NCBI GenBank assembly: GCA_964017235.1
Contig: OZ024930.1
Span: forward strand, 154,814,221 to 154,878,220
DNA: 64,000 nt
Reading direction: 5' to 3'
From: Sabellastarte sp. h YS-2021
Taxonomy: Eukaryota > Annelida > Polychaeta > Sabellida > Sabellidae
Part shown: piece by piece, positions 24,229-34,510 of the stretch
How positions within the stretch are numbered: position 1 is the first letter of the stretch
How the letters are laid out: every line of letters begins with the position of its first letter
Position numbers and translations under genes: made by a program
Notes under the pieces: model-generated
What the model saw: only the letters and a program-made list of their open reading frames with translations
Database searches by the model: none
Told to the model about the DNA's origin: nothing

Positions 24229-26065
24229 CCAGGATTAGTAACATGTTATGTAAATATCACTTGATATTTAACATGTAACAATTTATCAGTTTAAATAAAA
24301 TTCCAAACACGACGTTCATATTTCACACATTTTATTTTGGCCTTACTCGCTTGTAAATGTAGTTGGCATTGAACCTAGGTACTTTAAGTCATGGTGGGAA
24401 TTTATAGTCCACGTGGACACCACACCAGAGAATCAGTTAGATCTTGGTAAACTATTGGCTCAGGAGTAAGTCTATTATTACCCACACATCGTTAACTTAA
24501 AAAAAATATCCGACAGTACTGACAAAGCCATAACTCTCAATGAAGACATCTAATTATCCCTTATTATCGCCCAGGCCAGTTGTACCAGGCTCCTCTTGTA
24601 ATTGTTTGTATTGGCTATTGCTACACTGTAGTGCTTATGATAGGCATATTTTGACAGTTCTTATGTCAGATTATAGAAGGGCAGTTGTCAATACATTACA
24701 GATGGTCTTATCTCAAAGGCTTGCCTTCAGTTCTGAGATATCTTCATAATTAACACTTGACCCTATCTTTTCTCATAGAAAAGGTCATTAGTGCAGAGCT
24801 TGTATGTGTTAGTAATTTTGCTTATAGATAACACATGTTATCTCATTTATTTCCGGTGTCTTCATCTGCTGCATTGCTGCTTTTGTCTATTGCCAAATTG
24901 TGATGATAGTGAATTAATAAGGCGACATAATATGTGTCATTTGTTTCACTCTTAAATGATAAGTGAACATTCTTATACATGTATATATTACCCAACAAGG
25001 CTACAATTAATTAATCTTATAATTGTGTGATGTGATGACAGATATGGAGCAGCCAATATTGGATCTAAGCACCCAACAAGTTTGCAATGGTTTCCAATCA
25101 TCTTTTGGAAAGCATTCTGTCAGAGAAAAATAAGCATGTTATGTATGATGCTAACAACAGTGTCCAGAAAGCATAGAGATACATTGGGTAGTTACATAAG
25201 AATATATACTCAGCAATTCAGACAATGCTTAAGTTAAGTTGTTATGCTAGACTTCCAATCATTAAAAATATAGTGGATCATAACATAATATTAAAGAATG
25301 TGTTACCATATTGGTCAGTTCCTCTAATTTCAAAAGTGCAATACCATTGATATGTTACTTGTATAAGAAAAGAAAAATATTCAAAATTTAGATTTAGTAT
25401 TCTTTCATAGTCTGGAAAATCAAACCAAACAAGCCTTTCAGTTATCAGTAATGACGTCACTACAGCAGACTATCCATTCACTTCCTGTTATGCCAAGTCA
25501 TCTGGAAATACAAGAGCTGAAATAACTATCTCTGTCAAGTAACAGAAGATGTAATTGAAAGCTAGATAACTCAGGAAATAATCATTTCACACTCCGCACA
25601 TCATGGTGAGTTTGAGTTCTGACTTAAAGTGAGCATGGTTACTGAAAAGAGTACTTGAAGTGTCTATACTTGGGGACACCATCCTGTGTGGATGTTATTG
25701 TAAATTATTTGGAATTATAATTTTACAAGTCAATAGATGGAGAAATACCATTATAGATGGTGTGGAGAAGTAACGTAAAAATGGCATGTAGGAAGACCAG
25801 AAAAACAACACCAAAATAATTGCAAAAATAAAAAACAGCATATTTGTGTTCCAACAGAAGAAAAAAACAAAGATTGACAGGAAAATGTTTAAATTTGCTG
25901 CTGATTTTCCTTGTCACTCTAAATTAGCTGATCATTAATTGTTTATTCACACTTGATATTTACTATCCAACATAGAATTATTTTTATTAAAATATATGCA
26001 TTGATCCAATGTATAAAATTTTGATTTGAATTGACATTAAAATCACTTTCACCACATAAAAATAT

Positions 26066-26215
26066 CAATCAATCAATCAATTAATCAATCAATCAATCAA
26101 TCAATCAATAAACCAGTCATTCAGTGAGCCAATCAATCGATCAGTCAATCAATCAATCAATTAATCAACCACTCAATTAATTAATCAATCAACCAACCAA
26201 TTAATTAATCAGTCA
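26066..26215. repeat. Tetranucleotide aatc repeat
   Basis: Mostly aatcaatcaatcaatc with interspersed variants (aatt, cacc, ccag) over about 150 bp. Confidence 0.9.
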
Positions 26216-26261
26216 ATCTGGAGAGGTATGTCCTAGCAGCACATTGTCAAAGGTTTGATAT

Positions 26262-26445
26262 ATGCAACGGCCAGGGTTATATTGGGACATAGCCTCAGCA
26301 ATGCCAATTGTGAGAGTAGAAAGTTGTGGTTTATTAATCGTTTCTGCAAATTTCAATGCCATACAAGGACAGGCCATCACGGCTTCTCACTAGTTACCAT
26401 CAGTGGACTCGAACCAAAAACCACTTGATCACTGAGGACACTTCT
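26262..26445 (-). mobile_element. SINE family C copy, diverged
   Basis: It contains cggccagggttatattggga and, at the far side, actcgaaccaaaaaccactt gatcactgagg: tail and tRNA-like head in inverse order. Confidence 0.62.
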
Positions 26446-27147
26446 TCAATTCCGTATGATCCATGAAAGGTGTTTTTTCAGTAAATAATAAGCAAATCAA
26501 ATGGATTTGTATGTCACATCTTTATACAGCTGAATACCTGTTAGTAAAATATCTGATACATGTACTGAGATTAAAGCTATTCAAATAAAACAACAAAAAG
26601 TGTGCAGTCACAATGAACTAATTTCTGGTTTCACTAAATCTGTCTGTAGCAAGACCTGACTCACTTTGAAACTGGTGCCACACCAGGACTGATCCAGTTG
26701 ATAAAAAATACAAAAAACTGTTTGTTACTAATCAAAATCTTACTGCATCAGGGCTGAAATTATCAGTAGTACAATGCAAAATAGAAGTTATATGATATCC
26801 TCCTGACAGTCATCCTGACACCAAGTTGCACTCGCTATTTAATATTACTTGCTAGATTAATGATTTCCAAGGAGAATATTAGCTGGAGTGCAGTGTGTAC
26901 TGCACAATGTGACCAGGAATTATTGTTACCAGTTACCTTTATACATTGTAGCAGTCAGGACTCTTTCCCCAGTTTAAAATTGACTATTGTCTCGTAAGAT
27001 TTTTTCAATCAAAAGAATATCACAAAAACGTAGTGTCCATGGCCTGTTGTGTACATATGTACTATTTTAAATAGTCATTTACTTAGATATATTATATAAT
27101 GAACATACTTACATGTACATAACAAATATATTATATATATATTTTTA

Positions 27148-27830
27148 CCCCACAGACCTTAAGGGCTGTTGGGGTATTCTTTTCACCCATGGTGCCTGGA
27201 TTGGTGGGTGGGCGGGCATCCGGGTGAGCAGAAGGGTGGCAAGAAAAAGCTTGTCCGGGCTGTATCTCTGGGTGTGTAGGTGTGCAACGTCATGGTGTGA
27301 AAATCTTGTCTGGGCTATATCTCGGAAACTGTAAGGTGTAGGACGTTGATACTTGGTAGGGACATTGGTTAGGGGTTGTAGGTATGCAACATCATAGTGT
27401 GACCTTAATGTGACCTTGCCATAATGACTTTGACCTATAAAATTTTTTTCCTAGCTATATCTCGAAAACTGTGAGCTGTAGGCAGTTGATAGTTGGTAGG
27501 GACGTTGGTTAGGGATTGTAAGTGTCGTATGTCATGGTGACCTTGACTTGACTTTTGATCTTGACGTAGTGACCTTGACCTTTAAATTTTTGTCTGTGCT
27601 ATATCTCGGAAAGCGTAAGGTGTAGCAATTTTGTATGTGGTAGGAACATTGGTTTGGGTTGCAGGTGTGCAACATCATGGTGAGATCTTGATTTGACCTT
27701 GTTGTAGTGACCAAGAGTTTTAAAATCTTGTCCGGGCTATTTCTTGGATTCTGTAAGGTGTAGAAGGTTGACACTTGCTAGGGAGTTTGGTTACGAGTGT
27801 AGGTGTGCATCATTGTGTGACCTTTAACTT
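27148..27830. repeat. Tandem repeat of about 140 bp, four to five units
   Basis: The phrase gggctatatctcggaaactg recurs in varied form near 27312, 27453, 27597 and 27736, each followed by a gttggtagggac-like and a gtgcaacatcatggtg-like part and by accttgac words. The array opens with an inverted pair taccccacag/ctgttggggta (27148-27178). Frames across it are by-products of the repeat. Confidence 0.8.
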
Positions 27831-29644
27831 TGGCTCTTTCAAGTTACATAATTGTGCTATTTCCATTGACCATTGACAACTATTCTCCAGTTAATAAATT
27901 TTACAGCTTCATAATTTTTAGTATACTGATTAATGCTCTCATCTTGCTATTGAATTGTCTTGTTTTAATGCTTTATCTTTACATGCATTTTCTTTCTCTT
28001 AGAAGTTATTTTATCTACTTACATTATCTGAAACTTTATATATCTGACACTGCTCTGAAAGTATCCCGATCTTTGTACTGTTTCACTACTTCTATATCTC
28101 ATGGTGTTGAAAACTATGTCCCCAGGCTGTGGGGTATGGGCATCTCCGATGCTATTTTTCCTTGTAGTTTCTGTGAAGGTTAAGCAAATTCTTGTGAGGA
28201 CAATTCCAAGAATAATTTTTCAAAGTAGAACAGCAATATCTGACCAGTTTGCAAATCAGCTATGGCCACTCAAAATATGTTAGTCCATTCGAAACTAACA
28301 TGGCACCCTAAACATAGCTGTTTTCAGACCAATGATGATCAACTTTCAAAACTTTTCTGGTTCTTTAACTGTCTCTTACTGCAACAGTATTTCAATTTAG
28401 CAATGCAATATAAAATAAAAAAACAACAACACAGAAGCCTCATTATACTTATTTGGAGAGATTGTTCTGTCCAGAAGGACAAGATTTAAGAGTGGAACCT
28501 CTCATCCGGGGAAATGTAAAGCTACTGCAACTATCAAGTGTGATTATCTAAAATAATCTAACAAATAACACAAAGATAATTACAGGGAAATTCTAATGGC
28601 AAGGAATTCCACAGTGGCTTATAAAACTTGATGACCAAGGTATTGAAAAAGCTACTACTTCAGACACAGCAATGAATTCAAGGCTTATTGCTCACATCTA
28701 TTTGATTAACTGGTCCATAAATCAAGCTAGGGCCAGGGCTATTAATTCCAATAGAAAGAGACAGTCGTTTCTGAAATGACCCCAGGAAAAGTATTCTCCT
28801 AGGATCCGAGCCTAATGTTGGCATATAATCGGGTGGCGTGAAAATGTACAGGTGTGTTTTGTATGGCCCCTTCTGCACTGCTGAATAGAACGAATAGCCA
28901 CTATTGACAAAGCCTAAGTTTTAGGCAGAACTAATCACTCCCCCGTCCCTCATTTGCTTCAAACCCCAGCAAACTATAAGCCATAAATTGTTTTTCCTTT
29001 CTCTTTCATTTCTTTATATATTCTTTCAAAACCTCAACTTAAATTTTTGCCTAACGAGACAAAGATTGTTTATTTGAAAAGTAAACTTTCTCTTGTATAA
29101 GTTTTGTAAATACTGTAAGTTATTTAATGTACAAAGTACTAGACCTCTTTAGACCCTAAATATTGAATGATATTGATTTTAATGCTAATGCTGTTCAAAA
29201 TAACCTCAGTTTCTTTGTATTGAGTCAGGTTGAGACACTATCGCCTGTTTCACTTCTTAACATAACATTAAAACCCATATCTCTTTTTTGTATTATTGGT
29301 TTGAGATTGATTCCATTCCAAGACAAGTTTTATGGGGGAAAGTGGGTTATTTGGTAAACCCCAGGGGACTAACAAAACCCATTCTTTCAACAGTTACTGC
29401 TGATAGGAAAACGTTCTCCAAAGATGTAATGGGCCTTTATTAAGTTGGAGGATTAGGAATAGTTTGGGTTGAGATTGTTAGAAGTGGAAGTAAAAAAGAA
29501 CATTTTTACAATAGCAGAATAGGTATTAAATGACAGGAAACATTCCATGTTCATTGTTCATGCACAGTAGAATTAAAAGCTGTTTGACTTGATGGTTTGG
29601 AACAATTCTAAGACAAAATCATTGTTACCCTGAAGAGGAGGAGT
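27831..29644. other. Non-coding stretch
   Basis: Short frames only (the longest near 27830-28183), with no recognisable motif, no splice-site pairing that I can defend and no repeats. Confidence 0.45.
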
Positions 29645-29885
29645 AAGTGTATTGCAATCTCATCTGTTTCTCTGTCTGTCTGTCTCTGCGTATAACTCAA
29701 AAACCTATTAGTCAAATCAACCTCATATTTGTACACATAGTTGGGTTTACCTGTGACCATGTCCTCCTTAAAGATGACCCTGGTCTTTTTGTGATTTACT
29801 TGTATTATAAGCATGTATGACTAAACCTTAGTTCATTCATGCATGGGTTTATGTTTACACACAAGGTTGGTCTACTGGTGGCCTG
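29645..29885 (+). repeat. Dispersed repeat with CTGTCTGTCT head, split by the MITE
   Basis: It has tgtctgtctgtctctgcgta and aactcaaaaacctattagtc, then tgggtttatgtttacacaca as in 7870. The MITE at 29886 cuts it; it seems to go on after 35122 (gaagatatcctgatatatca). Confidence 0.5.
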
Positions 29886-29989
29886 GGGCTGTATTCACAA
29901 AGATTCTTATTCTTAGAATTAGTCTTATTCTTAGAATTGTCGTTGTTCTTCGAAAAATTCTAATGCCCCTGTTCCACCAAAAGATTAAG

Positions 29990-30330
29990 GCCTGATCCTG
30001 TCTGGGACCCTTAATCGTGCACAGTCGGTGGAAAAAAAAACAAAAATGGGCGGGAATACTCGGTCGGTACTGAAGTCTGGGATTAAGAACAGATTGTCCT
30101 CAGGAAGCCTCAGGATGCCTCAGGTGGCCCCAGACAGTCCCCGACTGGTCTGGGACTAAGAACCGACTAAGCCAGTTTTCAGGTCAGTTTCAACCACGAT
30201 CCTGTCGTACACATACTGACTGGGTCCCAGGACGCCTCAGGCCTCCTGGGACTAAGAGCCGACTAACCCACGATTAACTGCCGGCGTCCTCAGGCCTCCT
30301 CAGTCTTCCCCAGACCAGGATCCCCGATTC
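29990..30330. repeat. Left subterminal motif array of the Harbinger element
   Basis: Short variants of CTGGGACTAAG and GCCTCAGG recur many times in both orientations, for example near 30080-30130, 30150-30180 and 30240-30300. The same motifs fill the other end of the element. They are the natural candidates for binding sites of the Myb-like protein or transposase. Confidence 0.6.
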
Positions 30331-30360
30331 TTGTTTTCCAAAGTTGCTGGAATTTCTGGG

Positions 30361-30375
30361 TATATATATATAAAA
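30361..30375 (+). promoter_or_regulatory. TATA box of the Harbinger transposase gene
   Basis: The run tatatatatataaaa lies 43 bp before the first ATG (30418) and just inside the left subterminal motif array. Position and sequence suit a core promoter for the transposase. Confidence 0.55.
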
Positions 30376-30417
30376 TTCGCGATCTAATCACCATTGCTTT
30401 TCTAGGAAAACAGCAAG

Positions 30418-31724
30418 ATGCCACCTTTTAATGGGAGACAGATTCAACAACAACTTAGGGCTTTTTTGGCTTTTATTCAGTTACAAATAATCATGTATTT
30501 CCATTTTTTACGTTGACCACAGCAACCACCACCAGCACCACCAGCACCCATACAGAGACCTAGAAGAAGGCACAACATGTGGGTCAGGCCATGGCTACTG
30601 CAGAGAGAGGAGAGGGGGGCCTACCATAACATTATGGCTGATCTGTATGCCACAGACATTCCAGGATTCACCAACTACATGAGGATGACCCCAGAATTCT
30701 TTGAAATGATAAAGACCAGACTGGAACCACATCTAGCCAGGCAAGCCACCAACTACAGAGCACCAATCAGTGTTGGGGAGAAGTTAGCCCTCACCATCAG
30801 ATATCTGGCCACTGGAGAGTCATACACATCATTATCATGTCAGTTCAGGGTTGGAAGATCCACCATTTCCAAGTTTTTACCAGAGGTCTGCAGGGCCATC
30901 AGGATGAGTTCACCAGAGAGTACCTCAAATGTCCTACTACTCCAGATGAGTGGAAAGAACTGGAAAGGGAATTCAGGATCAGATGGAATGTTCCACATGC
31001 CCTGGGAGCCCTGGATGGGAAGCATGTGGCCCTGAAGAAACCCAAGAACTCTGGAGCGCTCTACCACAACTACAAGGGGTTCTTTTCCATTGTCATGTTG
31101 GCCCTGGTAGATGGACAGTACAAGTTCAGATGGGTGGATGTGGGTACAGCTGGATCTTGCTCAGATGTCCAGATATTTAATGCCTCTTAGCTAAAGAGGA
31201 GGATTGAGGATGGTAGGATAGGCTTCCCTGACCCAGCTCCTATAACCCAGGGTGGTAGAGATGTCCCCTACTTCATTCTGGCAGACGATGCTTTTGCCCT
31301 GAAGACCTGGCTCATGAAACCCTATGGCAGAAGGCTGTTAACAAGGGAGGAAAGGATTGCCAACTATAGAATATCGAGGGGCAGGAGAGTTGTGGAGAAC
31401 GCTTTTGGCATCCTGGTCTCAAGATTTAGAGTGATGAGGACCACCATTGAACTACCCCCAGAAACAGTTAGAGAAGTGGTCATGACCTGTGTGGTAATGC
31501 ACAACATACTGAGAAGCCAGTATCAAGGTCAACCTGCTGGTCAGCAGCCTGGGGAGGATGATGATGATGATGATGATGTGCCTGGTGATTGTGGATTGAT
31601 TGGTGGTGCTGCTGGTGGTGGCCAAGACAGAAACCCTGCTAGAGAGGCCAAAAGACAGAGGGATTACCTGAAGGACTACTTCAATAATGAGGGAGCAGTG
31701 GCCTGGCAAGATGGCAGAATATAA
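30418..31724 (+). pseudogene. Harbinger (HARBI1-like) DDE transposase, three disabling lesions
   Basis: Translation from the ATG at 30418 gives a basic, glutamine- and proline-rich start, then the helix-turn-helix of the family ([20 protein letters not shown]) and a DDE nuclease fold: [22 protein letters not shown] and RRVVENAFG. The catalytic D, D and E fall at codons 31014, 31164 and 31395 and are all kept. The lesions are an in-frame TGA at 30514, loss of one base near 30900 that moves the frame from +1 to +3, and a TAG at 31188. An alternative start at 30577 avoids the TGA. The tail has a seven-Asp run from a GAT repeat. In this superfamily the transposase cuts and rejoins DNA in the nucleus with help from the Myb-like partner. 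The lesions could partly be assembly errors, but three are unlikely by chance. Confidence 0.87.
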
Positions 31725-31741
31725 GTCCTGTTGCAGTAAAC

Positions 31742-31805
31742 AGTCCTTTTCAGGACTAACCATAACAGTCCTTTTCAGGACTAACAAACAGTCCTTTTCA
31801 GGACT
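31742..31805 (+). promoter_or_regulatory. Three tandem histone-type 3' stem-loops after the transposase stop
   Basis: The 16-base unit AGTCCTTTTCAGGACT occurs three times (31742, 31767 and 31790), 17 bases after the stop of the transposase frame. Each folds into a 6-bp stem with a TTTC loop. The stem layout, a U-A pair under the loop, the pyrimidine 5' arm and the loop itself match the histone mRNA 3' stem-loop consensus except for the outermost pair (A-U instead of G-C). The 3' flank of the first copy, aacca, resembles the ACCCA that follows histone stem-loops. A role in 3' end formation is an inference. Confidence 0.5.
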
Positions 31806-31845
31806 ACCAAATATTCCAAAAACAATTAATCAGCTATGCTTGCTA

Positions 31846-31986
31846 CAGACGGACAAATCCCATGCCAAACATAACTTGTTCAGACGGACAAACAGACAAA
31901 CCCCATGCCAAACATAACTTGTACAGACGGACAAACAGACAAACCCCATGCCAAACATAACTTGTACAGACGGACAAACAGACAAA
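31846..31986. repeat. 43-bp tandem repeat inside the Harbinger element
   Basis: Three near-identical units of cagacggacaaacagacaaa plus ccccatgccaaacataactt and gta follow each other, the first lacking eight bases. A further partial unit ends the array. It lies between the two converging genes. Confidence 0.75.
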
Positions 31987-32038
31987 CACAAGTTACTCAC
32001 CCAACAATCATACAAACCCAGTGTTAAACAAGAGTGTT

Positions 32039-32160
32039 TCTTGGTTGGTGGTTACTGGGGTTGGGTTTATTATTGGTAGTTGGATGTTGGGTTTCTTACT
32101 GGGTTTGTTATTAATGGGTTATGTTTGGTATTGGGCTTGTCTGTTTGTGGGTTGGCAAGT
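32039..32160. other. T/G-rich, C-poor intergenic stretch between the Harbinger genes
   Basis: The + strand is almost only T and G with scattered A, with repeated ggttggg and gggttt groups. No frame of note. It may be a low-complexity transition or a 3' UTR part of one of the converging genes. Confidence 0.4.
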
Positions 32161-32520
32161 ATGTAATAATGCCTTTTAACTCTAGGGAAGGTGTAAGTGT
32201 TGGACTTTTCAATTACAGATTTTAAACTATCCCATGGATTTTAATCTAAAAATGGGCTGATTAATGGCCATATTGGGAGTTATTTTTAATTTTTTTATGT
32301 GGCCTTTTTTGTTATGTGTGGTACCATGGGTTATTTGTTTCATGTTTGGGGTGGTGTAGGTGTTGGACTTTAACTTTTTTTTTCTTGTGATTAGTATTTG
32401 TACTGAACTTTTTGTTTTAGGAGGGGAATTGGAATAACATGTAGCTGAATAATTGTTTTTGGAAGATTTGGTGGCCCTGAAAAGGGCCTGGCAGGTCAAA
32501 GACCCGCCCTGACTGGATGG

Positions 32521-33741
32521 CTACTGAGGAGGCTGCTGCTGCTGTTGAGGCGGTGCTGAAGTGGTGATAGTAAAGAGCTGCTGCTGCGGTTGCTGCTGCT
32601 GCTGCTGCTGAGGCTGCTCGACGATCTATGTTGATGTCAGATCTGGTAGCTGGCTTAAGATTCCACTCAGATTGTGTCTGCTCCCTTCGTCCTGTACAGT
32701 TAGGACAGATGTCGGGTTGCTGAAGCCAATGGGGCTTGGTGTATAGTACACAAAACTGCTGCTAGCTGCTGCTTGAGTGGAACTAGACGCCTGTGGAGTG
32801 GTTGTTGGCAGTAGGCCGACCCTCTGGGACTCAGTGGTAACAGTGGCTGATCTTCTGGGCAATGGCTGGCGTCTGCGGTTACTCTTAATAGTTTCGATGT
32901 CTCTAAATATCTTGCCCTTTAATTCTTCAAATTCTTCTTGAGTCATCTTTTCGGCCTCTGATGCCACGTAGTCAAAGAAGGGCTGCCTGTCTGACTTCTG
33001 ATGCAGAAAACCTGAGATAAGTGTCCTCATCTGCTCAAAGTGTTCGAGAATCTTGGAATCTGTAGTTGAAACGGGTGTTGATGTAATGATGGACTGACTC
33101 CTCTCCCTCAGGACACTGGACTCGAGGTGTTCTGTGTCAGTAGTTGACCCACGTGATTTGTCCTGCCTGCTGGTATTTGGACTGGCCTCAAAACCTGAAC
33201 TTCTGTTGGCCCACTTTCTTCTGATGTGGGTTTTAAGAAAACCCATCTGTTGGTAGACCCAGGACTGTCTCTTGGTCATCTCCCTCAGGGCTTGGCCAGA
33301 TTGGAGCTTAGACAGCTTTCCATAACGGGTTCGCTGGGACTCGAACCAACGTCTCACATCAAAGGGCTGGAGATTGAGTTCTGCAGATATTTCTGCCCAG
33401 AGAGCCTCTCTTCTTGTCCTGTCGTGGAAACGTGAATGTTCCTTGTCATACAGTTCAGGGTGCAGCTTTACAAATTCCACAATGGAAACTTCCTGGCTGT
33501 CTGTAAAAGTGGCACACACCCTGGCTCTCTTGGCTGAAGAATGGCACTCCGGATGTTCTTCACACCTCTCTTCTTCTTCTGCCACAGCTTCCCCAATAGC
33601 TGGACCTTCCTGAATCTCCTCCTCCTCTCTCCTCTCAGTTCCTTCTTCTGTAATAACTTCACTCCTCTCCTCTACTTGACTTTCCTTCTCCCTGTCATCC
33701 ATCTTTTTCCTTCCTCTCTTCCCTCCTTTCTCTTTCCTCAT
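32521..33741 (-). CDS. Harbinger Myb/SANT-MADF-like DNA-binding partner protein, nearly intact
   Basis: The frame is open for 371 codons from the ATG at 33741 to a TAG at 32626. The first 70 residues are basic then strongly acidic (runs of Glu). Residues about 78-146 form a MADF/Myb-SANT-like domain (FTDSQEVSIVEFVKLHPELY then RRWFESQRTRYGKLSK). A Ser/Thr-rich tail follows. Just past the TAG the same frame continues for 34 codons of glutamine-rich sequence to a second TAG at 32521, so the first stop is probably a CAG-to-TAG change that trims the tail; the coordinates cover both. In PIF/Harbinger elements such proteins bind subterminal DNA and carry the transposase into the nucleus. The gene converges on the transposase. 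Intactness suggests recent activity or selection; neither is shown. Confidence 0.82.
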
Positions 33742-33914
33742 AATCCAGTCGACAAAATAATAAAAAAATAGTAAAATGTGTCTCCTAACTGTGAAATTTG
33801 CCTTAAGCTCAAGTAAAATATTTATAAAATAAAAACTGAAAACCCCTACAAATCAGTGACACATGTCTCTCAGTAGCCAAACAGTCAGTAACAACGAGAA
33901 TGTGTGCGCGGTCG

Positions 33915-33922
33915 CTTATATA
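33915..33922 (-). promoter_or_regulatory. TATA box of the Harbinger Myb-like gene
   Basis: On the minus strand the sequence reads TATATAAG, about 175 bp upstream of the ATG at 33741 and just inside the right subterminal array, mirroring the arrangement at the other end of the element. Confidence 0.5.
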
Positions 33923-33964
33923 GTCCCAGACCTGCTCATTGCCTCGTTTTAATTTCCGACGCGC

Positions 33965-34510
33965 AGAAAAGAGTTGGTTCTTAATCGGTTGTTAGTCCCA
34001 GGCCGCCTGGGGCGTCCTCAGACCTGTCGCAGACTAAATTTGTGCTGTCCCAGGCGTCCTGGGGAGGCCGGTTTGGATTGGTTAATGTTGGTTACCCTTA
34101 GTTGGGGCTTAGTCCCAGACCTTGATTTTTGGGTCCCAGGACACTGCAGACGGTCTGAGGCTTCCGGGGACTAATGCAACTGACCCACTTTCACATGCAT
34201 GAAATTCATACGCATCATATTTGAGTCTGGGATTAACAACCGGCCTCCTGGGTCTAAGCTAGGGAGGTCTGGGACTAAGGGTCGCAGGCAGCCTGGGACA
34301 ACACACGACTGTGTAAATTTGGGTCTGAGGAGGCCTGATGACGCCTGGGACTGGACATTTTGTTGAGGGCGGGAAATATGAATCGGTTTGAGTCGTGAGA
34401 AATATCAAACATGTTTGATTTTCCCCACGGCCATAACCGACAACAACCAACCCTTACAGAAGGTCTGGGACTAAGCAAATATTTCAAACCGACCCTCAAA
34501 AACCCTTAAT
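33965..34510. repeat. Right subterminal motif array with a 16-bp palindrome
   Basis: Variants of CTTAGTCCCAG and its complement recur about every 30-60 bp. A perfect palindrome ATCAAACATGTTTGAT lies at 34404-34419, 124 bp from the element end. The same palindrome sits 117 bp from one end of the short derivative at 21487-22105. Confidence 0.6.

Larger units (their letters stand above)
22106..26065. other. Non-coding stretch with SINE fragments
   Basis: Besides the two SINE B fragments no gene or ordered repeat is seen. Confidence 0.45.

Noticed and set aside
26066-26215. Regular repeat considered as a CRISPR-like array
   Set aside because: It is a simple tetranucleotide repeat without spacers, in a eukaryotic genome.
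31452-31787. Minus-strand frame opposite the transposase C-terminus
   Set aside because: Shadow of the transposase reading frame; the isoleucine run is the complement of the GAT repeat.
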